A stretch of DNA of 64,000 bases, from positions 3,540 through 67,539 of the forward strand of contig JBQTHE010000002.1 of assembly GCA_052390115.1 (NCBI GenBank), given 5' to 3'. A program made the translations under genes and the position numbers. This document shows, piece by piece, positions 57,657-64,000 of this stretch. How positions within the stretch are numbered: the stretch's first letter is position 1; the number at the start of each line of letters is the position of its first letter. Source of the DNA: GCA-003244245 sp052390115 (GTDB lineage: Bacteria > Actinomycetota > Actinomycetes > Mycobacteriales > Pseudonocardiaceae). The notes beneath the pieces were generated by a model, which saw only the letters and a program-made list of their open reading frames with translations, made no database searches and was not told the DNA's origin.

Positions 57657-58532
57657 ATGAACTATCCGAATACCGTCAAAGAACTTACCGAAACGTTGCG
57701 CCGGGGCGATTACCTGGCGGACCGGGGATTGGCGACGGCGGTGTTCGTGGCAATGTCCCTGCAGCGACCCATCCTCCTCGAAGGGGAGGTGGGCGTCGGC
57801 AAGACCGAGATCGCCAAGGTGCTGGCCTCGGTGTACGGTCGTACGCTGATCCGGTTACAGTGCTACGAGGGTATCGATACCAACCAAGCCCTCTACGAGT
57901 GGGACTACGCGCGTCAGCTCCTCTACATCCGGGCCTTGTCCGATCGCGACGTCGGCGAAGAGGAGGCTATCGAGAAGTTGTTCGGCCCCAGATTCCTTCT
58001 CGAGCGTCCCCTGATGCAGGCCATCAAGGCCGGCGACCAGGCCGTCTTGCTGATCGACGAGGTCGACCGCGCCGATGACGAATTCGAGGCGTTCCTGCTC
58101 GAAGTGTTGTCCGACTTCCAGATCAGCATCCCCGAGATCGGCACCATCAAGGCCGAACGACCCCCGCTGGTGGTGTTGACCTCCAACCGCACCCGGGACC
58201 TGCACGACGCCCTGAAGCGGCGCTGCATGTATCACTGGATCGGTTACCCCGAACCCGACCGTGAGATAGAGATCGTCACCGTTCAGGCGCCCGAGGTGTC
58301 CGAGGGGCTCGCCCGCAAGGTCGTGGCAGCGGTCAACCGCCTCCGCGAGATGGATCTTGCAAAACCGCCGGGCGTCGCTGAGACCATCGACTGGTCCCGC
58401 ACCCTTGCGTTCCTCGGCGAGACCGGCCTGAACGCCACCGTCGCAGCAGACACCCTCGGTTCGATCGTGAAGGATCGCGATGACCTTGCCCTGGTGCGGG
58501 ACAACCTCACGGACGTGACGTCCAATGCCTGA
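57657..58532 (+). CDS. coxD: CoxD-type MoxR AAA+ ATPase
   Basis: The 291-aa product has Walker A LEGEVGVGKTEIAKVLA (about residues 41-57), Walker B LLIDEVDRADDEFEAFLLEV, sensor 1 VVLTSNRTRDLHDALKRRCM and a lid domain. It is the MoxR-family ATPase which in CO dehydrogenase maturation (CoxD) works with the VWA protein CoxE to remodel the apoenzyme and support [CuSMoO2] cluster insertion. AAGGAG precedes ATG 57657. CoxG and CoxF-like genes 3-6 kb away on the other strand support the assignment. Confidence 0.85.
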   Translation: MNYPNTVKELTETLRRGDYLADRGLATAVFVAMSLQRPILLEGEVGVGKTEIAKVLASVYGRTLIRLQCYEGIDTNQALYEWDYARQLLYIRALSDRDVGEEEAIEKLFGPRFLLERPLMQAIKAGDQAVLLIDEVDRADDEFEAFLLEVLSDFQISIPEIGTIKAERPPLVVLTSNRTRDLHDALKRRCMYHWIGYPEPDREIEIVTVQAPEVSEGLARKVVAAVNRLREMDLAKPPGVAETIDWSRTLAFLGETGLNATVAADTLGSIVKDRDDLALVRDNLTDVTSNA

Positions 58533-58557
58533 GACGTCTCACGGATCTGTCTAACCG

Positions 58558-59703
58558 ATGTCGCGAAACAATAGTGGGTTCACGTCCGTACTCGTCGACT
58601 TCGGCCGCGCGCTGCGCTCGAAGGGATTGTCCGTCGGCTCGGGTGACATCCTCACCTACTGCAGGGCAATGGCTCCACTGGATCCGACGGACCTCGTGGA
58701 CCTGTATTGGGCCGGGCGGACCACTCTCATCAGGCGCCGCGAGGACCTGGTCGTCTACGACGAGGTGTTCAGGTCATTTTTCCTCGCCTCCGACAGTCCC
58801 GTGCAGAAGATGCTGAAGGTCAAGGCGCAGTCCGCCGCTGTAGAAGAGGTGCCCTTCGACATCCCCGCCACGGAGCCGGCAGGTAAGGAGCAAGAGGAGG
58901 AAACCCTCCTCGGGCTGATGGCGTCGAACGTCGAGACCCTCAAGCACCGGGCCTTCGGCGAGTGCACCAAGGACGAGCTCGATGCGATACGACGCATCAT
59001 GGCCCGCGTCAAACTGACCCCGCCCAAACGTCGCACCCGCCGGACGAGGACCGCCCGCGACGGCCGGCGGCCGGACATGCGCCGGACAATTCGGGAGTCC
59101 CTGCGCACCAATGGCGAGATGGTCGACCTGTACTGGCGGCGCCGCCGGATGCGTCTGCGTCCGCTGATCCTCATCCTCGACGTATCCGGGTCAATGTCGG
59201 ACTACTCACGAGCTTTGCTGCAGTTCGCCTACTCGGCCAAGCGCGGTGCCTCCCAGCGCACCGCCCAGAGGGTTGAGGTGTTCTGCTTCGGCACCCGGCT
59301 GAGCTGCGTGACGAAGACGCTTCAAACACGCAAACCAGACGAGGCACTGGAGCGCGCCGCGAAGCTTGTGGTCGACTGGGAAGGTGGCACCCGCATCGGC
59401 GATTCGCTCGACAAGTTCGTCCGCCTGTGGGCTCGCCGGGGTATGTGCCGCGGCGGGGTCGTCGTGATCTGCTCCGATGGCCTCGACCGGGGCGATCCAG
59501 AACTGCTCTCCGACTCCATGGAGCGGCTCTCACGACTGTGCCACAACATCGTGTGGATGAACCCGCACAAGGGCAACAACCCCAACTACCAAGTTCAGAC
59601 GGTCGGCATGATGGCCGCGGAACCGTACATCGACGTGCTCCTGTCCGGCCACGATCTGAGCAGCCTTGAAGAACTCGCCACCCTGCTTCCGAAACTCGGC
59701 TAG
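58558..59703 (+). CDS. coxE: CoxE-type VWA-domain protein
   Basis: The 381-aa product has a basic middle region (RRTRRTRTARDGRRPDMRRT) and a C-terminal VWA domain with the MIDAS motif DVSGSMSDYS starting at Asp 208, GTRIGDSLDKF (MIDAS Thr region) and VVICSDGLDRGDPELL. This is the CoxE partner of the MoxR ATPase, expected to bind metal-dependent to client protein and help the ATPase. It starts 25 bp after CoxD on the same strand. Confidence 0.88.
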   Translation: MSRNNSGFTSVLVDFGRALRSKGLSVGSGDILTYCRAMAPLDPTDLVDLYWAGRTTLIRRREDLVVYDEVFRSFFLASDSPVQKMLKVKAQSAAVEEVPFDIPATEPAGKEQEEETLLGLMASNVETLKHRAFGECTKDELDAIRRIMARVKLTPPKRRTRRTRTARDGRRPDMRRTIRESLRTNGEMVDLYWRRRRMRLRPLILILDVSGSMSDYSRALLQFAYSAKRGASQRTAQRVEVFCFGTRLSCVTKTLQTRKPDEALERAAKLVVDWEGGTRIGDSLDKFVRLWARRGMCRGGVVVICSDGLDRGDPELLSDSMERLSRLCHNIVWMNPHKGNNPNYQVQTVGMMAAEPYIDVLLSGHDLSSLEELATLLPKLG

Positions 59704-59714
59704 GAGGCCGACCT

Positions 59715-60008
59715 ATGTTGATCAGATGGAGCGTCGGGATCGAGGCCGAGGGCGACCGCATCATAGAGCGTGAGGAGGTCGTCGAGTTGGCCGATGCCGT
59801 CGCACCGATCAACGGCATCGCAACCGGCATCGGGACCAACCGCTACGGTGCGCAGGTTCTCGTGTTCGCCGACAGCCGGGAGGACGCGATCGAGAGGGGT
59901 AAGGAACATTTCGCCAATGCCGTGCAGAAGGCAGGGCTGCCGGTCTACCCGATCGTGCGCGTCGAGGCGGTCAGCGAGGACGAAGACGAGGCAGACGACG
60001 ATGTCTGA
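59715..60008 (+). CDS. Small hypothetical protein in the cox operon (97 aa)
   Basis: The product begins MLIRWSVGIEAEGDRIIERE and contains GTNRYGAQVLVFADSREDAI, an alpha-beta ferredoxin-like pattern, with a very acidic tail (SEDEDEADDDV). It follows CoxE by 11 bp, so it is likely in the same operon. Family unknown; a maturation accessory protein is suggested only by position. Confidence 0.6.
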   Translation: MLIRWSVGIEAEGDRIIEREEVVELADAVAPINGIATGIGTNRYGAQVLVFADSREDAIERGKEHFANAVQKAGLPVYPIVRVEAVSEDEDEADDDV

Positions 60009-60099
60009 AGCAGCCGCCATCCGTTGCGCTCTTCCATAGCCCATCGAGGCAAGGACGCCTCACGACACTAGGACGCTTGATGAACACACAGGTCGGGAC

Positions 60100-60588
60100 A
60101 TGATCCGCCTCGGATCCTTGGCCGGCTACTCGTTCGAGGGTCCGCGGATCCTCGGCGGCTGGACACCACCCCAGAAGCCGGCAGTTTTCGCCATCATGTA
60201 CAAGCCGGATCCTGAGAAGAAGCCCGACCGCTATGCGGTCATCTACGTCGGCCATGCCGACAACATGGCCAAAGCCGGCTTTCCGTTCAAGCATCCGCGG
60301 GCCAACTGCTGGATAGCGCGGGCCGGCTCTCGATGGAAGCTCCATATCTGCACTTATGAGGTCGCCGGGTGGGCGCAATCTCACCGTGAAGAGATCGTCC
60401 AGGAACTCGCTGCTATCTACAACCCGCACTGCAACGAGCAGAAGTACGACAAGGTATGGAAGGACGAGTGGATCGGAGCCTACAAGTCCGAATTGACCGG
60501 CCCGCTCGCCCAGCGTGGTCCTGACGCCAGGCGTAGTCCCGACACAGACGCAGGCCCCGCCGCGCAGGCCCCGCCGCGAGGTAGCTAG
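60100..60588 (+). CDS. GIY-YIG-like domain protein
   Basis: The 162-aa product has a core FAIMYKPDPEKKPDRYAVIYVG followed by HADNMAKAGFPF and a late EIVQELAAIYNPHCN. An AxxY then YVG spacing and the ExxxIxxxxPxxN end resemble GIY-YIG nucleases, with the usual catalytic Arg helix not clear. The C-terminal 25 residues are Pro/Ala/Arg-rich. It ends the rightward operon, 92 bp after the 97-aa gene. A nuclease role in the cox locus is unexpected, so this assignment is tentative. Confidence 0.5.
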   Translation: MIRLGSLAGYSFEGPRILGGWTPPQKPAVFAIMYKPDPEKKPDRYAVIYVGHADNMAKAGFPFKHPRANCWIARAGSRWKLHICTYEVAGWAQSHREEIVQELAAIYNPHCNEQKYDKVWKDEWIGAYKSELTGPLAQRGPDARRSPDTDAGPAAQAPPRGS

Positions 60589-60630
60589 CGCCCGAGGCAG
60601 CTAGCGCGAAGCAGCCAGCGCGAAGACGAC

Positions 60631-60662
60631 AGTGGGCAGCGGCCAATTGGTCGCTGCCCACT
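60631..60662. terminator. Hairpin between convergent cox operons
   Basis: AGTGGGCAGCG and CGCTGCCCACT form an 11-bp perfect stem around a 10-nt loop. It sits between the rightward cox genes (stop 60588) and the leftward small-membrane-protein genes (stop 60706), a strong bidirectional terminator. Short repeats CTAGCGCG/GCAGCCAGCGCGAAG precede it. Confidence 0.75.
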
Positions 60663-60705
60663 GAATTCTCCGTTGCTACCGACGGAGGGCGTGCCACACA
60701 CAGTA

Positions 60706-61065
60706 TCAATGACGAGAGTCTCGGAAACCCACCGTGTCCATCAGACGGGAACGCCGACGACCCGAGGCCGGGACATTGGTGTGACCGTTAACCGGGGCAG
60801 GTGCTGGCGGAGCCAGCTTCGCGGCGATACGCTCCGCACCCCCGTACAACAATGGAAGTGCACCTGCTACGACCCCACCCGTTCGGTTGATGTGCTCAAC
60901 CTCAGGCACGATCACCTCGCACTGTTTGACGATCGTCTTCACGCTCTCGAGAGAGTCATCGAGATTATCGGCGATGCGGTTGAGCAGCACGCCGATCACG
61001 AAGAGGAAGATCGCCAGCACAGCTATCAACAAGCCGATGACGACTACCGTCAGGGTGATAAGCAT
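60706..61065 (-). CDS. Small membrane protein of the cox locus (119 aa)
   Basis: The product begins MLITLTVVVIGLLIAVLAIF with one strong N-terminal helix, then an amphipathic/coiled-coil region (NRIADNLDDSLESVKTIVKQ) and a Pro-rich tail. It is the last of five consecutive small membrane proteins. The type of layout (anchor plus helical soluble part) suggests a scaffold. Coupled to the previous gene with a 2-bp gap. Confidence 0.7.
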   Translation of the reverse strand: MLITLTVVVIGLLIAVLAIFLFVIGVLLNRIADNLDDSLESVKTIVKQCEVIVPEVEHINRTGGVVAGALPLLYGGAERIAAKLAPPAPAPVNGHTNVPASGRRRSRLMDTVGFRDSRH

Positions 61066-61067
61066 CT

Positions 61068-61370
61068 CTAGCCCTTTCCACCGGTCGGCGTCCCGGAACC
61101 AGTCAGAACCCTGGTCAGGAACAGGTGATGCTGCAGACCCTCTGCCAGCACTGCGTCGACCCTGTCAGCCGTGATAGGAATGAGCGCCGCATTAGCGGTA
61201 TTCCCAGGAATAGCCCGGAGAGTGTCCCGGACCCCCACCACGTCTCGATCGATGGATCTGACCGAAATCACGAGGAAGCTCAGCAATGCGATCACCACGA
61301 GGACGACCACGACGGCCATGCCTATCGCGACCCACCAGAAGGTGATCTCTTCAGGCGCATATCCAGGCAT
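61068..61370 (-). CDS. Small membrane protein of the cox locus (100 aa)
   Basis: The product begins MPGYAPEEITFWWVAIGMAV, with one helix around residues 12-35 and a soluble helical tail (SVRSIDRDVVGVRDTLRAIP, RVDAVLAEGLQHHLFLTRVL). ATG 61370 with GGAGG 6 nt away is chosen over GTG 61373 that overlaps the upstream TAG. It shares the single-anchor layout with its neighbours. Confidence 0.68.
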   Translation of the reverse strand: MPGYAPEEITFWWVAIGMAVVVVLVVIALLSFLVISVRSIDRDVVGVRDTLRAIPGNTANAALIPITADRVDAVLAEGLQHHLFLTRVLTGSGTPTGGKG

Positions 61371-61372
61371 CA

Positions 61373-61657
61373 CTAACCTCCAAGCCGAGCTCGTCCGCGT
61401 TCCAGACCTCCGATGATGACCTCAGCGTGGTCGATCGTCTGTCGCAGATCCGCCAACGGGAGCGTATTCCGGTATGACTGCTGCAGAGAAGCATTGATCT
61501 GTGGTGCCTGACGGGCGATCCGCGCAGCGAGGACCAGGATCGGGGCAACCAGCGCCACCACAGCCGAGATCACCACGACAGCGATCGCGAAGCCCAGATA
61601 CCAGCCGAACAGGTTCGCCTCAGCGGGCCCGGGTGCCTGTTGCGCAAACAACAACAT
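61373..61657 (-). CDS. Small membrane protein of the cox locus (94 aa)
   Basis: The product begins MLLFAQQAPGPAEANLFGWY, followed by one long helix (LGFAIAVVVISAVVALVAPI) and a helical tail (QINASLQQSYRNTLPLADLR). AAAGGAGGG precedes the ATG. It is coupled to the next gene through a TAGTG overlap. Family not recognised. Confidence 0.68.
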   Translation of the reverse strand: MLLFAQQAPGPAEANLFGWYLGFAIAVVVISAVVALVAPILVLAARIARQAPQINASLQQSYRNTLPLADLRQTIDHAEVIIGGLERGRARLGG

Positions 61658-61704
61658 CCCGCAGCCCTCCTTTCGGTAGCAGTGTTGTTACGGGGTCACA
61701 AGAT

Positions 61705-61884
61705 CTAACGGTCCGGTGTCTGCGTCACGCAAGTCGTTTCGAGGTAACCCAAGACCGTCTGTGACGCCGTTTGGAGGTTGTGGTACTCCTTGACGTGTTC
61801 GGCAACCTGCCGCATCAGATCGTCCTTGTTGGAGGACCTGACCTGCGAGCTGCACTCCTGATGACCACAATTGAACTCATACAT
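61705..61884 (-). CDS. DUF1059-family small protein
   Basis: The 59-aa product begins MYEFNCGHQECSSQVRSSNK and continues DDLMRQVAEHVKEYHNLQTA, the DUF1059 pattern with two cysteines and a HxxxxH helix that would bind a metal. GGAAGGAG lies upstream of ATG 61884. It is embedded between the small membrane protein genes and may be a metal-binding or redox accessory of the CO dehydrogenase system. Confidence 0.75.
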   Translation of the reverse strand: MYEFNCGHQECSSQVRSSNKDDLMRQVAEHVKEYHNLQTASQTVLGYLETTCVTQTPDR

Positions 61885-61941
61885 CTGAAGAACTCCTTCC
61901 ATCCCGGCCGACGGCACCCGACGTGGGCTCCATCGCGCCAA

Positions 61942-62169
61942 CTACACCTGCTCCGCCATTGACCTCACGGGTGCGAGGTTGGCGTTCACCGAGGGAATAA
62001 CCTCCGGCACTGTCCTCGTCTGATAAGCGATCGCACCTACGCCCACAATGATCGTACCGAGCGTCCAGGAGATGTGCCTCAGCTGAGAAATTACCTTCAA
62101 CAACGACAAGCCAAGAACTGCCACGACCAGCAAGGTGGCCAGTAGCGTGACCCACGCGGCTGCAGGCAT
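61942..62169 (-). CDS. Small membrane protein of the cox locus (75 aa)
   Basis: The product begins MPAAAWVTLLATLLVVAVLG. It has an N-terminal helix (residues 5-27) and a second hydrophobic stretch (TLGTIIVGVGAIAYQTRTVP), then a short tail. GAGGAGGAGG precedes the ATG 62169. A member of the set of five small membrane proteins. Confidence 0.65.
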   Translation of the reverse strand: MPAAAWVTLLATLLVVAVLGLSLLKVISQLRHISWTLGTIIVGVGAIAYQTRTVPEVIPSVNANLAPVRSMAEQV

Positions 62170-62209
62170 AACTTCCTCCTCCTCGATCGTTCCTCAGGTC
62201 ATTCGCTCA

Positions 62210-62476
62210 CTAGACGCCCAGTGCGCCCAGCAGATGACCAACGCGTTTCACGTAGCGGGTCGCGCCGATGGAAACCTCCTTGACCGTGCTGTCCGTTTCT
62301 GCCAACAGCTCCGGAACGTTGTCGAGCTCCGAGGTCAAGATGACACCATTGTACAGAATGTCATCGCATGTCGCCCGGATTCGATTCACTGGCGTGACGA
62401 TGCGGTTCATCAACACCACGACGATGGGCAACACCACAAAGATCAGGATCAGGTTACCGATCCACCACAAGATCAT
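62210..62476 (-). CDS. Small membrane protein of the cox locus (88 aa)
   Basis: The product begins MILWWIGNLILIFVVLPIVV (single anchor), then NRIVTPVNRIRATCDDILYN and a helical tail with LDNVPELLAETDSTVKEVSI. A Cys-Asp-Asp at about residue 37 lies after the anchor. AAGGAGAG precedes ATG 62476. It is the first of the membrane-protein set after CoxG. Confidence 0.68.
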   Translation of the reverse strand: MILWWIGNLILIFVVLPIVVVLMNRIVTPVNRIRATCDDILYNGVILTSELDNVPELLAETDSTVKEVSIGATRYVKRVGHLLGALGV

Positions 62477-62507
62477 ATCCGATCTCTCCTTTGCTCAAGG
62501 ATCGTCA

Positions 62508-63074
62508 TCACGATTTCCGGCCGAAGAGCCCGCCGAAGAACCGTTTCAGAGCCGTCATCATAGCCTGCATGCCGATGCTGAAACCCTTTACTGGAGCAGC
62601 GGTGCGCTGTGTGGGGCCCTCACCCCGGGAGGCCCGTCCGATGTCATCCGCAATGCACTTGGCGAAGCTACGCATGATGACACTCGTGACGTCCTGAACC
62701 ATCCCTCTGCCGAACTGGGCAGCTGCCCCGGAAAGCTGGAGGTCCTGGGCCACCTTGACGCGAGTCCCCGTGCCGGACGGCACCATCGTCGACGTCACTG
62801 ACATGGTGGCCTGGCCCTTCCCCTTCTCCTCGGACCCGGAGCAGTTCATCACGATCCGCTTGCTGGCCTCGTCGCGCAGCACGATTTGTGCCGTACCGGA
62901 GAATTTGAGCGACACAGGCCCCATCTTGGTCGTGACTCGGCCTTTGTACACGTCGCCGTTGACATCCGTGAGCTCGGCACCCGGAAGGCAGGGCGCAATC
63001 CGCGGCACGTCTAGCATGTGCTTCCACACCTGCTCGAGCGGCGCAGCAACTTCGAACTCGTTCTCGATCAGCAT
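62508..63074 (-). CDS. coxG: CoxG-type SRPBCC protein
   Basis: The 188-aa product has a START-like fold: MLIENEFEVAAPLEQVWKHM, PCLPGAELTDVNGDVYKG, and a C-terminal amphipathic helix region (GMQAMMTALKRFFGGLFGRK) that suits membrane binding. CoxG anchors CO dehydrogenase at the membrane, and recent work ascribes menaquinone delivery to it. It lies between the CoxF-like gene and the small membrane protein set, which supports a link between enzyme and membrane. Confidence 0.9.
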   Translation of the reverse strand: MLIENEFEVAAPLEQVWKHMLDVPRIAPCLPGAELTDVNGDVYKGRVTTKMGPVSLKFSGTAQIVLRDEASKRIVMNCSGSEEKGKGQATMSVTSTMVPSGTGTRVKVAQDLQLSGAAAQFGRGMVQDVTSVIMRSFAKCIADDIGRASRGEGPTQRTAAPVKGFSIGMQAMMTALKRFFGGLFGRKS

Positions 63075-63120
63075 CGACTACTCGCTCTCCTTACCACACG
63101 CTCGGTTCCGCAACTTGCAT

Positions 63121-64000
63121 TCACGGCTTTATCTCCGCCCCAGCGAAGGAAGCGGGGTCCTTCTCGAACGCCTTAAGACACCCCGCACAGCAGAAGTAGT
63201 ATGTGGCGCCGTCATGATCTGTTTTGTGGCGTGCGGACCCGACCTCCACTGTCATGCCGCACACGGGGTCGATCGCTTCCTCAATCTCGGATATCTCCGC
63301 CGGCGCACCCTTGACCAGTTCACCAGCAGCTCTCAGTTTCACCAACTCAGCCAGAACCCCTACCGCAATCTCGCGATGAGAGACTCTCCCCAGATCAAGG
63401 CCGGCTGGCACCTTCACCCGGTCCAGGGCCTGCCGTGACAGCCCCCGGCCCTCCACGTATTCGAGCACCGACTTGCCCCGCGGCCGGGAGCCCACCAGGC
63501 CCACGTAGGCCGGACCCGCAGCGAGGGCCTGCTCTATCGCCTCCTCGTCGTGATGACCCTGGGTGGCAACGACAACAAGCGAGCGCTCATCGACCCCAGC
63601 CAGCTTGAAGTCCAGTTGGCTGACGACGCACTCTGCCGAGGGGTGACTCTCGGCCGAGCCGCCGTCGGGGTCGACGAGCACCGTCCGCCATCCAATGGCC
63701 TGTGCCATCTGCACGAGGGCTTCCACCATGGGTGACCGTCCGACGACAACGAGATGGGGCTTGGGCTCTACCGGTTCGATGTAGATCTCCAAGGCCCCCT
63801 CGCTCTGGCAGGACATCGGCACGTAACTGATGCCCTCCCGCACCGCCCCGGACTCAAGCTCGTCAGGGGTACCGAGGAACACGAGGCGCGGCACACCCTC
63901 TGCGAGGATGTGCCGCGCCTCGCGGACAACTACTGGTTCTGCGCAGGCGCCACCAATCCAGCCGAACACCTGCCCGGATGGTGTGATGACAGCCCGGCAT
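63121..64000 (-). CDS. CoxF/XdhC-like maturation protein with C-terminal YHS domain, N-terminus outside window
   Basis: An open minus-strand frame enters from the right edge and ends at 63121. It reads RAVITPSGQVFGWIGGACAE like the XdhC N-terminal domain, then the Rossmann part HLVVVGRSPMVEALVQMAQA, and LVGSRPRGKSVLEYVEGRGL, both XdhC/CoxF hallmarks. The last 45 residues form a YHS domain (DPVCGMTVEVGSARHKTD, GATYYFCCAGCLKAFEKDPA) which binds metal through three or four Cys. XdhC proteins load sulfurated molybdenum cofactor into xanthine or CO dehydrogenases. The start codon lies beyond 64000. Confidence 0.88.
   Translation of the reverse strand, partial: CRAVITPSGQVFGWIGGACAEPVVVREARHILAEGVPRLVFLGTPDELESGAVREGISYVPMSCQSEGALEIYIEPVEPKPHLVVVGRSPMVEALVQMAQAIGWRTVLVDPDGGSAESHPSAECVVSQLDFKLAGVDERSLVVVATQGHHDEEAIEQALAAGPAYVGLVGSRPRGKSVLEYVEGRGLSRQALDRVKVPAGLDLGRVSHREIAVGVLAELVKLRAAGELVKGAPAEISEIEEAIDPVCGMTVEVGSARHKTDHDGATYYFCCAGCLKAFEKDPASFAGAEIKP

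Overview
The window is a very GC-rich chromosomal segment of an actinobacterium. The SigF-type stress module, the actinobacterial XRE/DUF5753 regulator with its DUF6879 partner, the FitAB/VapBC and nucleotidyltransferase toxin pairs, and a form I carbon monoxide dehydrogenase maturation locus together suggest the Pseudonocardia branch of Pseudonocardiaceae. This is inference; there is no rRNA or tRNA gene here to settle it. I found no CRISPR array and no intact integrase or transposase.

Layout. (1) 1-9.5 kb: an accessory, element-like block of tightly overlapping genes: a truncated membrane protein, a secreted Cys-rich protein, a membrane-anchored HTH protein, and a long leftward operon (radical SAM enzyme, DEDDh exonuclease, thymidylate-kinase-like kinase, aldo/keto reductase, small zinc-ribbon-like protein, HATPase-like protein), preceded by a regulator block (XRE, DUF6879, 76-aa protein). 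Two promoter regions carry the same inverted-repeat operator. (2) 9.5-10.3 kb: genetic debris, including the frameshifted tail of a cysteine synthase. (3) 10.3-19 kb: AAA ATPase, SNF2 helicase, acetyltransferase, gamma-glutamyltransferase, FkbM methyltransferase, histidine phosphatase. (4) 19-26 kb: a divergent cluster of unknown product combining a pterin-synthase-like protein, alcohol dehydrogenase, glycosyltransferase, methyltransferase, flippase-like protein, CDP-alcohol phosphatidyltransferase and membrane sulfatase-like protein.

(5) 26-40 kb: patchy, scarred DNA with at least four gene remnants, a second glutamyl-tRNA synthetase, two toxin-antitoxin modules, a NYN-LOTUS ribonuclease-like protein, a peptidase and a phosphoesterase. 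(6) 40-51 kb: general-stress locus: CsbD, CHAD, DUF2267, SigF-like sigma factor, RsbW-like anti-sigma factor, STAS antagonist, SpoIIE phosphatase and a 1294-aa soluble hybrid kinase with five near-identical HAMP-type repeats. GTTT-N15/16-GGGTAT/C promoters stand in front of csbD and the DUF2267 gene, so the locus probably feeds its own sigma factor's regulon. (7) 51-57.5 kb: small membrane and secreted proteins, an unusual cytochrome P450, a HicB-like protein, superoxide dismutase and two small unknown proteins.

(8) 57.6-64 kb: CO dehydrogenase maturation. CoxD (MoxR AAA) and CoxE (VWA) run rightward; a partial CoxF/XdhC with a YHS tail, CoxG and a train of five small membrane proteins plus a DUF1059 protein run leftward, meeting at a strong hairpin terminator. 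The catalytic coxMSL genes are not in the window and probably lie just beyond its right edge. The most promising undescribed systems are the radical-SAM/kinase/exonuclease/AKR cassette (4.4-7.6 kb), the pterin-like/glycolipid-like cluster (19-26 kb) and the small membrane protein set attached to the CO dehydrogenase locus (60.7-62.5 kb).
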